Origin: Urechis unicinctus
Taxonomy: Eukaryota > Annelida > Polychaeta > Xenopneusta > Urechidae
Length of the DNA: 64,000 nucleotides
Direction of reading: 5' to 3'
Assembly (NCBI GenBank): GCA_034190875.2
Contig: CM067355.1
Span: forward strand, 35,345,251 to 35,409,250
Both the position numbers and the translations under genes were made by a program. Position 1 is the stretch's first letter; the number at the start of each line of letters is the position of its first letter. The notes beneath the pieces are model-generated. The model was not told the DNA's origin, searched no databases, and worked only from the letters and a program-made list of their open reading frames with translations. Positions 1-14,632 of the stretch are shown piece by piece.

Positions 1-1780
1 CAGGTGGGCACTAAACTGACCGATTACAATAAGGCCATCAGTTATCCCATAGCAGTGGAATACTCTTAAGGACACGATGCACAGTTTAAAAATGAACAGG
101 TTGAACCATACAAGAGGTCCCCATATTAGTGCTGTACAAGACACGGTCATATGACGCCTTGCATTTTGTTGTTGAAATTGTTTCTAGCTAGTGAATCATT
201 AATATGTTTTAGCTCCAGTGATTCTATAAATAACCTTGTATGTTTGATGTTTATCCTATGAGTGGTTACCGAGACATTGCCACCCAAACATGACTAGGAT
301 ACTACAGCGATAAGGTGTTAAGGATCCAGTTGGGACCGTCATCAATGATGTGACGTCACACTTTATACAACCTTATTGGAATCGCCACTCGAGTTGACAC
401 ACAACTGTAGTGCGTTAATGTAACACGCGGCGAGTCTAGTCATGATAATTATGACTGCCATGTGACTTCCTCTCGCCCGATGGCCGGGGCTGACAATCTC
501 TGTTACACTCACAACTGCCCTTGTTTCAATCATAACCAAACTAATGATAACGGATTGGTAGTTCCAAGGCCACTGACCTCTAGCGGCAAGGATGCCTTGG
601 GTCACATGCACTCGAGTCATAAAGATCCCCTTGTCTGTAACTGATAGCATGTCTATATATGGAAGCAGGTAGGAAGGCGTTTTATGACTCGAGTGCCGGT
701 GTCTTTGGCCATGAGTGTTACTCAATATCAATGTCTTGGAATTTTTTTCCCTCAAGGAACATTGGACTTTTGAATATGTGTAACCTTCTATTGTTGTTGT
801 TTTTTGTGGTATGAAAGCAATCACAAGTATCAAAATCCTTTAATTATTCCTCATACTTTTGACCCTATTCAACTGATCCTCATTTCTTTGTACATTAACT
901 CTAAGAATATTAAATGGATCCCTGCTGTTTCTCTGTAAAGCCGTGCACCTATAGGCAGTATCACTTCCGGCGGGTGGTTGGAGCATCCCGCCCAGAGATA
1001 TACAGAGTCCCCCCCCCTTATCAAATCACGATCTTTCCAATCAATGTGGGCGATAAACAAAGCTCTGACAAGCTTTTATCTCTCATAACACCATTCCCTT
1101 TGTCATCAACACCGAAATGAACACAGAAAATAGTTTAAATGGCGAATTTTTATTTGTTGAAATTGCCATTTGATTCAGGATTTCACTCACTGACAAACAT
1201 TAAAAAATAATCATCAGCAGGAATGGTTCAAACAACGGCTCATGTCAAGATTCTATCATGCAATATATCTGCTTAGTACACTCCACATTTGAAAAATATT
1301 CCGATGAGAATTAACCAACAGTCAATTACAAACATGAAAAAAATATCTAATCTGATCAGCAAGAATAGTTCAAACAACGGCTCATATGTACATAAAAACA
1401 TGTCAAGGGTTAGGGTGTCAAAACTAACGACACAGATACAGTACAGCTTATAATGTTGTACACATTAATTAAATATGCTGATGAGAATTCACCATCACTC
1501 AATACTCATGTATAAAACAACGCCTCAAGTGTACATAAAACATTTCGAGGGCCGGAGTTGTCATTCGTCAGAACTAACGACACAGATACAGTACAGGTGA
1601 TGTTGTACACTCACACTTGATGGATATTGTACAGAGAATTCACCAACAGTCAATACTCAGCTGCATAAGATGATGACCTGATATTGCAAGAAGCCATTTC
1701 ATCTCATTTCTCTATCATCGGTGACATAACATGGCGATAAACGGAGTTAAAACTCAAATATATCTCGTTAAAATAAAAAC
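1..1780. repeat. Duplicated non-coding segment, copy 1
   Basis: This stretch aligns by eye, in the same orientation, with 49,471-51,290 over nearly its whole length, from GGGCACTAAACTGAC near the left end to AAATATATCTCGTTAAAAT at the right. Its left end is cut by the window edge. Inside are two units of about 140 bp starting near 1,212 and 1,352, and a repeated AACTAACGACACAGATACAG motif near 1,424 and 1,577. No ORF in it looks coding. It lies just downstream of the minus-strand NLR gene and could include its 3' untranslated region. Confidence 0.8.
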
Positions 1781-2071
1781 AAAATCTCAAGAAAAAGATC
1801 AAATAAATCTCGTTGAATAAAAAATCTGCCAGGAAATCAATTCACTTTGACTTCCATACAGAAATACATGAAAACAAAATGGCGACAAATGGGTGGAAAT
1901 TATGTAAACAATTCAAAGTAAATATTCATAAAAGATAAAATAATACAGATATAAGAAAACGACTTGAGCGACTTGGAAGCGGGAGACGCGCGGCGTTTGT
2001 TGGTGATGATGAAATGAGATGATGAAGTGAATGAGATGGCGACGAATGAGCCTCGTCTTCTCTACTTACCA

Positions 2072-3454
2072 TTAGGTGATGTCAGGGCGGAAGTCCTCGG
2101 GGAGAGAGGGCGGGAGGTGCTGGTAAAACGACCCGCTCTCTCGCACGTATATTTCATACAGAGAACCAGACACCACCAGTTGTACCACACCCGGCTCTCC
2201 CCTCATCACGACCTCCGCGTACTCCTCCCTCTTCCTGTAATCCACCCTCAACCAGAGCCGGGTCAGAGGACGCGTCAACTCCCCGACGACGACATGAACC
2301 TCATCAACAGAGAGCTGCTCCACATACAGCCCCAAGACGCGTAAGGTGGGGGACGCGTTGACGGCGCGGATCAACGCGATGTAATCTGACGCGCGCCACT
2401 CACTGACGCCATCCAGCCAGAACTGAGTCAGTCTGGGCGACGCGCGGATGAGCGACGCCACGTCACATGAACGAGGCGGACGATGATCATATTAGGTGAA
2501 ATGTAGAGGGAGGTGATGGCGGCCATGGATGACGAGAGATGACACATGACGCGCGGAGTGAAATGACGACATGCAAACAGGGTGAGTGATGTTATGGATG
2601 GATGATTTGTGAGGACGCGTCTTAACATGGATGAACTGACCTGTGTATCTGAGGATGAAGATGAGGACAAGTCACATTCATACAGCAGCCATAAATGGTT
2701 CAGACCACACGCCGCGCGTCTCTCGCTCAGCGCCCGCACCAACTCACCACCACCACCAACATACAACTCCCTGAGACGAGGACAATGGGTGAGTAAAGCA
2801 CTGATGTGTGATGAGGATAATACAGGGTTAACATAGCATTAAGAAATAGAAGACTCTGTCCATTGCGCCTCGCTATCTTCACTATATCATCTCCTCCCAG
2901 ATCGCACCCCTCCACACTGAGTCCGGTCAGCTCCTCGCTCCTCACGTCTTCTCCCCGGAGGCCGCTGTTCCCACTGACGTCTAGGTGACGCAGGCGTCGA
3001 CACGATGACGTGACGTCGACAACATCACCAGACGTGAGACGACAGCGCAGACAAAGACAGGTAATGGAGGGACGGGATAGACGCCAAGCCGGCAAGAATC
3101 GATGACTGATCTGAAGGTGCTGACCCCAATGTGATATCTGCCATGTCCACAGCCTCCAGCTTGTGGAGTCGGCTGAGCTCCGCCACCATCTCCCGTGTGA
3201 TGCGCGCCTTGCTGTAGAAGCGGACGCTGATGAGATTGTTGAGATGATCCACGTTCGCCGCGATGTCGGCGGCCGTCACCTCATCCAGCACCAGAGCTGT
3301 CGCCCGCGGACAGTACCGCACGTTGTGGAGGCCGGCGGACCACCACTCTGACGGGCGGATCTGTGTCGCCGCGCGGATCCTGTCCGATGAGACGATCGGC
3401 GACCATTAGCTCCTCGCTGCTGGACGACCTCAACCACCTACTCCCCATCACACG
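2072..3454 (-). CDS. LRR-encoding 3' region of the NLR gene, frame broken several times
   Basis: The minus strand here encodes leucine-rich repeats in several successive frames. Recognisable stretches are ATALVLDEVTAADIAANVDH, then LRHLDVSGNSGLRGEDV, then HCPRLRELYVGGGGELVRAL, then SPRLTQFWLDGVSEWRAS and PTLRVLGLYVEQLSVDEV. A good acceptor (TTTGTTACAG) precedes 3,454, and its phase 0 matches the end of the upstream exon at 6,355. Reading needs several frame changes, for example near 3,385, 3,090, 2,800 and 2,470. Some could be very small introns, but the number suggests decay or indel errors. The final frame stops at 2,072, two bases before a perfect GTAAGT donor. In NLR proteins the LRRs serve ligand sensing and autoinhibition. 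The LRR identity is fairly secure; whether the region is functional is not. Confidence 0.6.
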
Positions 3455-6354
3455 CTGTAACAAACACACGGCCGAATTAACACTCAGCACACAATGTATC
3501 ACATATATACAGACTTAATATTATAACATCGCAGATGATACAGGTTCAATGTAAATAAACTGACAATGGTTGATAAAATAAGTATCTTTTAGATTCTTTA
3601 CTTCTGTACATTTAAGTCACATAGCATGAAACTAATAGTAAAATAAAACCAGCCGTAGATATTCGAACCTTGTGCACAGGAAAGGCTAATCCATTTAATA
3701 GTGGTCCTAATTGACAGATGCTGATGAGGAGATTTTTTGCGTAACAGAAAATTCTTTTAGTACAACTTAATATAAGTCAATAAATCCAGTTCGCACAGCA
3801 GCTTGCTGACAGGTCCGCTCTTGTCTGTGTTATTCGGCAAAATGGAGAATTGCGCCAAAATGAGAATGCCTCGTTGCAGACGACGTGGTGATGTTGGGTT
3901 ATAAAGTATTGATAATTTTGGGGGCAACTTTCATAATTTATAGCAGTCAAGTTAAGCAAGGCTCAATATTCGCAATTAATTAATGTTTATATCTTATGAT
4001 GAATGGCGGAAAGAGCTGTCGATATTGTAGATTGGTTGTCTTAGTTTTTGTGTGAAATCGTGTTGTTTTTATAATACAGATAGAGCAGTATATGTTATTG
4101 AATTCAATTGAATCGTATTCTGATAAAAAATTAAATAATCAATAAAGTCATTTAATAGTAAATTTACAGCCCATGATGAATTGAATTGTACATCCGTTAT
4201 TTTGGTTATAGCTTCATTTACGTCTGTTTTGAACCGAAACAATCAATATAGATTACAAATACCTAATGTCTAGTAACCCCATGATTGCGCACGTGCTAAA
4301 GTGTCGTCATGGTGAATCAGATCACGCGATCTTGTTTCGCGGTAAATGCAGCACGAAAGGGATAATTTCAAAACGACATGATCTTCTAGGACTCCACCCA
4401 GCTGCTGTGCGCCAAAACCGCCGTGTAGATGACCCCTTCTATTCGATCGTTTCTGACAGCACATCTTCTGCGCGGCAACGTTCCCTCCTTATGTGTATGA
4501 ATTATTCATCGAATGGGGCATTTCTCGACATTCATTTTTTCCCCATCAATATAAATAAACAATTGCCAAGATCAACATGAACGAAATAAAAAAAGAGTGT
4601 CGAAACAAGCTTGATTATTGGGGCAACTTTCACATATGATCAGAATCAAGTTGATAAAAGCTAACCTGTGTCAACAAATCAGCTTTAGGGTTTTTTACTT
4701 AATGGTGAAATCATACAGTAAAGGGGTTGTTAACATTTATCAGTTTTTCTCATAATGATGTGAAATCAAATGGTATTTCCCTGCTGATCGAGCACAATAT
4801 CTAACTGACTTTGAGTATTGAATAGAAATTGAAATTTTAAAAATGCAGATAGAATAGACTAGACAATAGTATTCCATGCGTATACTATACTGAATTATAA
4901 ACTGTTTATGTGGAAATGATGACGTACGTTTTTGTTATGAATTTTAGTTGATACAGAATGTCTAGAACCCCGTCATTGCGCACTCGCTAAGAAGGTCGCG
5001 GGATCACGGGATTTGTTTCGCGGTAAATTTGGCGCGTGCGGGGTGAGTTCAAAAAAGCCCTAACCTGCTATCAAACGAAAAAAAATAGGTTATGAAATGA
5101 CCCCTATTATTGATTAGTTTCCGACCGAAAAGGGAGTAGCTCGTTGCATTCACTGCCATGAAATGTGAATAATACTTTGTAGCTGTTCATTTTTCGTTTC
5201 ATTATATAACTAACACCTTTTGATAAAACTTTTGGGGGGAACATGTTTACTTGAATGAGCGGTGAACAAACTCATTGTCTATCGCATGGGTTCCACGGGG
5301 GAAATCAACGCCAAGCATTTTTGGAGAATGCGTCTAATCATATGTTATTGTTGTCTTCTAACTTGAGTCGTTTGACCTTGTCAGACCTTTGATCTAACAT
5401 AAACAGGTACGTAGGGAAACCAAAGAACCTACAGAAAACAACGCGGCTTTAAAAACGTTATGATTGCTAAATGTTTCGTTATGATTGCTAAATTATGATT
5501 CCGAGCATCAAAAATAACAAGCATAACGGTAATTTCAACGTTATGATTATGATACGCTATGAAAAACCATTAGGTGTACGTGTACTTCCAGTATAGTGAA
5601 TCGTCAGATTGCTTTGCCTTAGCAATTGTTTTAAACCTTGCCCACTGTGACATCTTGGGTTGACTGGGCTATTACATGCTTCGGCGACACCTATACGTGT
5701 TGTATTGACTATGCATTCATATGCGTTGCTTATTAAGGTGTTCAGTGGACATCAAATTCATGTTCCTTTTAATGCCCTAAGCTAATGTAGTGTAGACACT
5801 CAGTGTTATCAGTGATGAACTTCTACCAATGGCGTGGATGGCGCCGGAGTTGTACCATAATTAAACAACCAAATTTGAATACAATAGAGAGATCCGCCTA
5901 AAGTTTCTTTAGATTTATGTTTAATTTCACTTCTAGATATGTGGCGAATAGTGGGGGGTGGGGGAGACAATTACGCCACCATTGAGACTCTATTAACATT
6001 GCTTATCACACATATAGTACACAGAGTACGCATATTCATGGACAGTTAGGTTTTCTCACCAATTAAAAATCCAATGTTTCCTTTCTTGGATATGCGTGGT
6101 CAATTGAGCAAGTCATAGAAAGCGAATGACACTTTAAAGATGTGGTTTTATACAGCTGGTTCAGATTTAAAGACAATTCAATTTTACAAACTGTGGGCGA
6201 CTTAGAATGTGGCGCAGTGGAACTGTGACCTCCATACAATAACTGGCACTAGATGATTTACAATGTCGGGTTTACTCATTGACTAATACCACGAACATGA
6301 TTCCTACGGCCAACTGTTGAAGCTTTGACAAATAAACGAAAAAAAGCAACCTAC
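3455..6354 (-). other. Presumed large intron of the NLR gene
   Basis: This stretch lies between the helical-domain exon ending at 6,355 and the LRR exon starting at 3,454, with a GTAGGT donor and a TTTGTTACAG acceptor. No exon is recognisable inside. It contains two diverged direct copies of one sequence, about 4,265-4,470 and 4,958-5,145, sharing ATGTCTAG, TTGCGCAC and TTTGTTTCGCGGTAAAT, and a related GGGGCAACTTTCA motif near 3,920 and 4,620. Confidence 0.5.
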
Positions 6355-6571
6355 CACGAGATCACCAATTCGTTCCCATTGTTGACTTTCAACCACAATT
6401 CGTTGGCAGAATTCCTCCCCGCCGCTCAGCACCCTCCTCTTGCTTCCGAGCACTTTACGAACAATGACCATTGTCAGTTCCTTCAAGTCTTTGTTGAGTA
6501 TATACTTCAGCATTTTTCTGTTGTTCTGACTTCCAAAGACACCCACGACATATGTGAGAACCAGGTCGTGT
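6355..6571 (-). CDS. NLR gene, internal exon (NACHT-associated helical domain)
   Basis: The exon is 217 nt long and open throughout. It is bounded by the acceptor TTTTCTGTTTAG and the donor CTCGTG|GTAGGT. The upstream NACHT exon ends in phase 2 (GGCAG) and this exon begins A-CAC-GAC, so the join gives G-R-H-D-L in frame. The peptide DLVLTYVVGVFGSQNNRKML resembles the helical segment that follows the winged helix in NLR NACHT modules. The phase match at both ends is the main reason to link it to the neighbouring exons. Confidence 0.7.
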
Positions 6572-6938
6572 CTAAACAGAAAACACAAATACAACAATTT
6601 GAATTTAGGTAGCAAGCACTGCAACAAACAAAAGACAGTCAAATGTTATTCACCGCTTTTGATCCGATTTTGGACACCCCACACCCCCTCCCCGTTAGGT
6701 ATTTAATCGTCATACTAGCGCCATATTACGCCCTCCACAGCGTTAAACAATTTTTGAACGCCCCCTTTAGTGGCAGTGTCATTACGTTTATTCGTCTTGT
6801 TTAGGGGTAACTTTGTCTTGTTTTGAGGTAACGTGTCAAACATGACCGACGAGATCCCCTGAGGTGAAACAGCACATACCACATTACACCCAGTATCACG
6901 GAACATTAAGTTACTGATTTAATACTGCCGTCAATTAC
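6572..6938 (-). other. NLR gene intron between NACHT exon and helical exon
   Basis: This is a 367-bp intron with a CAG|GTAATT donor and a TTTAG acceptor, read on the minus strand. ORFs inside it on either strand show no recognisable domain. Confidence 0.65.
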
Positions 6939-8841
6939 CTGCCATCGTTTTCATTGACTAGTTTCATGATCTGTGATTCATTCAGTCCTACAGCCGCCAA
7001 AGACTCCAGGATGGACTGATGGGGAACTATGAAGATTCTCTTGGACACCCCGTCAGCTACAACAATCTTCTCACTGAATAGTCCTGTTGCTAGACATTCG
7101 TCTCGGCTGATTCCTGCTTTGACAAGTTCTTTTTCTGTCATTTCGATTCGGATGGTCTTTTGTGTTATGAGCATACTGGAAACGTATTTGCAAATCTTCA
7201 GTAAAATGGAACCCTTTCTTTCCAACGTCATTAATTCAACTGCCCCATTGTCTTCCTTTCTGCATTTTGTTTTCACCAATGAATCAATTAGCGACATTGA
7301 AATTTCTGTGCGGCTTTGTAACAGCAAATCATCTTCCTCTTCAATATTCTGTGCACGGAGCACGAACGAAGCAGCGTGTAGCGGAATGAGGAGAAGATGT
7401 TGAATGTCGATTCTATTCTCAAGAAACTTCTGCACCATGTGGAGATGAGTTGACGACAGTTCATTTTTCAAGAAGCGTTCTAGATTTTTTTCATTAAAAC
7501 CAGTCACCTCAACTTTCCTGTTGAATTTACTCCAGCATTGCTCCAAACCGAATGGTCGGGATGAGACCAGGACTCGCGCACCCTCCAGCAGCTTCCCCAA
7601 TATGAGGTTGTTAAGGATGTGTTTAGGAGAAGCTTTCTGTTCTGTACCAGACACAGGGTTAACTTTGAGATCGAGAAAACCTGGCGTTGCCTCATCAGCG
7701 CCATCCAGAATAACCGTGATGTCTGTATCATGCTCCAACAAGGCGCGCCACACTTGTTCCGTCTCTGCATCTGTTAATGGGGGGCCGCAGCGCAGCAGTA
7801 AGTTTTTCAGAGATGTTTCTGTCGTCCAGTCAACAGAGCGCAATTGAATTAGAAATGGAGGACGAGGAACGTTAGTCGCTTTCTTGACAGTTGCCTCTCT
7901 GGCTAGCTGCATTACTGCTGTGGTTTTACCAGCGCCTGGCGCTCCTATAAGTAACACCGTTCTTGTCGCCTTTCCATTCTCTTGGTCACGGAAGAGATCT
8001 ACCAGTTCTATATCACCTCGTTCAGTTGGCTCCACATGGACTTCTTCGGCACCTTGTCTTTCCACAGCCTTGGAATCGCTGTTAATACTTAACGTGACAA
8101 AATCACGGGCCTTTACACCAAGTCTTTCCTCTAACTCGCTGTCTTTCAAGGCGATACCACCAAGCAGATTAAAGTAGACCTCGAGCAGGAGACCCTTCAT
8201 GTGATCCAGAGCTTTCTTGGTGTCTTCCTCAGAGATTTGCGCCAGTAAGTGTTTCTGTTGCGAGATTTCCAGAAACTTGACCAATACGAAGACACTGTAC
8301 ATCGTTGATTTTACCGTGTGGTCGACGAGCATTCTGACCTTGTCTTTATCGTCTGGGTTTTTTTTTGAATGTCGTTCACCACCTCTGTATTCAGACATCG
8401 TTCGTTCTCCATCAGTTCTAGAAGTCGCCCTACATTCTTCATTTCTTGTAATACATCACATTGGTCCTTCAGCCGTTGCTGTAGGTGCGGAGGAACATTC
8501 AGTTTTCTTGGGTCTCCTATTCCATGTTTAAAATACACGCGGTATGCTAGGGTAGTCAGCTCGTCGGTAACAGGCTGTACAGGTCCGGTGCTAACCATCA
8601 GCTGGTAAAGATTCTCCTGACCAGAGGCGCGGAGACACTGGCTGAATATATCATACGCGCGTTTTCTAATTATTGCGTCAAGAAGCCCAGCCTTAATCTT
8701 ACGAGGGATCTTTTTGTGCTCAATGTCTTCAGCTTCATTTTGTGTCAGAGTACCAGTCAACTGTAACTGTTCAACAATGTCTTCAACATATTGAAGCCTG
8801 TTTACAAGGTCTTCCCAAATAATAGTTATCCTATCCGACAT
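6939..8841 (-). CDS. NLR gene, first coding exon: CARD plus NACHT domains
   Basis: This exon encodes the N-terminal half of a NOD-like receptor, a cytosolic innate immune sensor. Residues 1-80 or so form a CARD-like helical bundle (IWEDLVNRLQYVEDIVEQLQ followed by TLTQNEAEDI and KIKAGLLDAI), which in this family recruits partners by CARD-CARD contact. A second helical region follows, then the NACHT NTPase with Walker A GAPGAGKTT at about 7,919-7,945 and Walker B ILDGADE at about 7,691-7,711. Start choice: the ATG at 8,841 follows a probable acceptor (TTTGTTACAG, exon edge at 8,868); an in-frame ATG at 8,913 would lie in the upstream intron. The frame shifts by one base at a run of nine A (8,358-8,366) between the CARD and NACHT parts, so the protein is not continuous as written. 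That may be a homopolymer error, an allele-specific lesion or true decay. Confidence 0.85.
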
Positions 8842-9349
8842 CCTGGATTTGCTGTCTCCCGAGACTCTCTGTAACAAATAAACATCAAGATTTATAAACT
8901 CCTGTAGAAACATTGTTTAAAAATGACAATGTCGCGTATGGATCCATCGTGCACATTTATATTTTTTTGGGCTGGGAGAAATATAATTAGTTCTGTTTAA
9001 TCTCACTGTCGTTCTCCGCGTAACAGTCGCTTGGTGTCAATAGTTACTATGACGAGATGCTTCAAAACATACGGTTGTCAAATGTGGCTTTAGTGTTGTT
9101 GTTGTTGTTGCTATATAAACAAGAGTCGTTTGCGACTGGGAAGACGATTCGACTATGACAGTATTTGTGCCGTTTTGGGTCTCTTTGGCAGTGTACAGCA
9201 TGACAGTACAGCCAGGTGGTTGGCTATACAAGTCTGAGGGGTCCCCTCATCTCACAGCCCTATGGTTGAACCATTATTTGGACTGTTGCCAATGAGGAAC
9301 ATGGGACCCTAAGACAAGGCGGGTATATTTTAACGATGAGGGCGTTATC
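8842..9349. other. Region upstream of the NLR coding start
   Basis: 8,842-8,868 is the predicted 5' untranslated end of the first coding exon, and the bases beyond it would be an intron or promoter. There is a short TTG triplet run near 9,097-9,111. No core promoter or further exon could be recognised. Confidence 0.3.
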
Positions 9350-11950
9350 AACCTCCTGAGGTGAGGTTAGGGAGCGTGATGCAATGGTGAGGTAAAGCAA
9401 AGTGATGGAATGGTGAGGTTAAGGTACGTGGTGGGATGGTGAGAATACGGCACGTGTTGGGATGGTGAGGTTAAGGCACGTGGTGGGATGGTAAGGTGGT
9501 GGTGTTAAATTGAGTGGTGGGATGGCGAGGTTAAGGTGCGTGGTAATTGAGAGGTGGGATGGTGAGGTTAAATTGAGTGGTGGGATAAAGAGGTTAAAGT
9601 AAATGGTGGGATGGTGATGTTAAATTGAGTGGTGGGATGATGATATTAAAATGAGTGGTGGGATGGTGATGTTCAATTGGGTGGTGGGAAGGTGAGGTTA
9701 AAGTGAGTGGTGGGATGGTGAGGTTCAAGTGAGTGGTGGGATGGCGAGGTTAAGGTGTTTGGTGGGATGGTGAGATTAGGGAGTGTGGTGCGATGGTGAG
9801 GTAAAGAAACGTGATGGGATGGTGAGGTTAATGTGCGTGGTGGGATGGTGAGATCATGGCGCGTGGTTGGACGGTGAGGCTAAGGCACGTAGTGGGATGG
9901 TGAGGTTAAAAAGAGTGGTGGGTTGGTTTTGTTAAATTGAGTGGTGGGATGGTGATGTTAAATTGAGTGGTGGGATGGTGATGTTAAATTGAGTGGTGGG
10001 ATCTTGAGGTTAAAGTGAGTTGTTGGATGGTGATGTTCAATTGTGTGGTGGGAAGGTGAGGTTAAAGTTAGTGGTGGATGGTGAGGTTAAAGTGAGTGGT
10101 GAGATGGTGAGGTTATGGTGTGTGGTGAGATGGTGAGATTGGGGAGTGTGGCGTAATGGTGAAGTAAAGCAACGTGATGGGATGGTGAGATTAAAGTGCG
10201 TGGTGGGATGGTGAGATTATGGCGCGTGGTTGGACAGTAAGGCGAAGGCACGTAGTGGGATGGTGAGGTTAAAGTGAGTGGTGGGTTGTGTTTGTTAAAT
10301 TGAGTGGTGGGATGGTGATGTTAAATTGAGTAGTGTGATGGTGAGGTTAAAGTGAATGGTGGAATCTTGAGGTTTAAGTGAGTGGTGGGATTGTGATGTT
10401 TAATTGAGTGGTGGGATGGTGAGGTTAAATTGAGTGTGGGATGAAGAGGTTAAAGTGAATGGTGGGATGGTGATGTTAAATTGAGTGGTGGGATGGTGAT
10501 GTTAAAATGAGTGGTGTGATGGTGATGTTTAATTGGGTGGTGGGAAGATGAAGTTAAAGTGAGTGGTGGGATGGTGAGGTTAAGGTGCGTGGTGGGATGG
10601 TGAGATTAGGGAGTGTGGTGCGATGGTGAGGTAAAGCATCGTGATGGGATGGTGAGGTTAAGGTGCGTGGTGGGATGGTGATGTTAAATTGAGTGGTGGT
10701 ATGGTGATGTTAAATTAAGTGGTGGAATGGCGATGTTAAAGTGAGTGGTGGGATGGTGATGTTTAATTGAGTGGTGGTATGGTGATATTAAATTGAGTGG
10801 TGGGATGGTGATGTTAAATTGAGCGGTGGTATGGTGATGTTAAAATGAGTGGTGGGATGGTGATGTTTAATTGGGTGGTGGTATGGTGATGTTAAATTGA
10901 GTGGTGGTATGGTGATGTTAAATTAAGTGGTGGAATGGCGATGTTAAAGTGAGTGGTGGGATGGTGATGTTAAAATTGAGTAGTGGTGGTGATGTTAAAT
11001 TGAGTGGTGGGATGGTGTGAGTGTTAATTGAGTGGTGGTATGGTGATGTTAAATTGAGTGGTGGGATGGTGATGTTAAATTGAGCGGTGGTATGGTGATA
11101 TTAAATTGAGTGGAGGGATGGTGAGGTTTACATGAGTGGTGGGATGGTGATGTTTAAATGAGTGGTGGGATGATGATGTTAAATTGAGTGGTGGGATAGT
11201 GATGTTAAAATGAGTGGTGGGATGGTGATGTTCAATTGAGTGGTGGTATGGTGATGTTAAATTGAGTGGTGGTATGGTGATGTTAAATTGAGTGGTGGAA
11301 TGGGATGGTGATGTTAAATTGAGTAGTGGTATGGTGATGTTAAATTGAGTGGTGGGATGGTGATGTTAAATTGTGCGGTGGTATGGTGATATTAAATTGA
11401 GTGGAGGGATGGTGAGGTTTACATGAGTGGTGGGATGGTGATGTTTAAATGAGTGGTGGGATGATGATGTTAAATTGAGTGGTGGGATAGTGATGTTAAA
11501 ATGAGTGGTGGGATGGTGATGTTCAATTGGGTGGTGGTATGGTGATGTTAAATTGAGTGGTGGGATCTTGAGGTTACAGTGAGTGGTGGGATGGTGATGT
11601 TAAATTAAGTGGTGGAATGGCGATGTTAAAGTGAGTGGTGGGATGGTGATGTTAAATTGAGTAGTGGTATGGTGTTGTTAAATTGAGTGGTGGGATGGTG
11701 ATGTTAAATTGAGCGGTGGTATGGTGATATTAAATTGAGTGGTTGGATGGTGATGTTAAATTGAGTGGTGGTATGGTGATGTTAAATTGAGTGGTGGGAT
11801 GGTGAGGTTAAAGTGAGTGGTTGAATGGTGAGGTTATTGTGAGTGGTGGGATGGTGAGGTTTAATTGAGTGGTTGAATGGTGAGGTTATTGTGAGTGGTG
11901 GGTGGTGAGGTGGTGAGGTTGAAGTAAGTGGTGGGATGGTGATGTTTTAT
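9350..11950. repeat. 26-bp G-rich minisatellite array
   Basis: About 100 imperfect units of about 26 bp, built around GGGATGGTGATGTTAAATTG and AGTGGT. Variants swap GAGGTTAAG for GATGTTAAA, and blocks of several units recur as higher-order repeats (for example near 10,800-11,130 and 11,040-11,440). No coding content. Confidence 0.95.
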
Positions 11951-12184
11951 TGGAAGCAAGTTCAATTGTCATTTTGATGTTGGATCTAAGCGTCTGATGT
12001 CTGGCTCATGGACCGTCGTTTATTTACACTGACAGAGTTCATCCTTTCAACTGCCAACCTGGACTCTCATAGAACAACTTACAGTTTTATCAAACGCCAA
12101 GTGAGGTAAGGTTTCTACTCGTTCTGTGTAGCATCAACTGAGCTATCCTGATGTCAAGTTTTAACATAGTTGGTAGACAAATGT

Positions 12185-12330
12185 TAGCACGTGTGTGTGA
12201 CTGTGTGTGTGTACGTGCATATGTGTGTGGGTGGAGTGTGTGTGTGGGTGTGTGTGCGTGGGTGTGGAGTGTGTATGTGCATGGATGTGTGTTTGCGTGT
12301 GTGAATGGGTTTGTGGAGTGTGTGGGTGTT
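12185..12330. repeat. GT-rich low-complexity tract
   Basis: Irregular GTGTGTGG-type repeats. The ORFs read from both strands here are products of low complexity. Confidence 0.85.
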
Positions 12331-12534
12331 TGATTGTGTTGGAATCTTTTATGATGTATTGGTGTAAGTATGGGCGGTGTGGGAAGGTGTGATTGGGTTA
12401 GTGACCTCAACAATTTGTTGGTGTTCGCATGCAAGTGTGGTGATGACTTTAGGGTGTGGGCTTGGATGATTGTGATGGGGTCTTCGATTAAATGATGGTG
12501 CAAGTATGCGATGTGTGATGGCGACTTTTGGGGA

Positions 12535-14632
<2,098 letters not shown>

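Noticed and set aside
363-833. 156-codon minus-strand ORF
   Set aside because: It lies in a duplicated non-coding segment; the equivalent frame is not kept at 49.85-50.3 kb.
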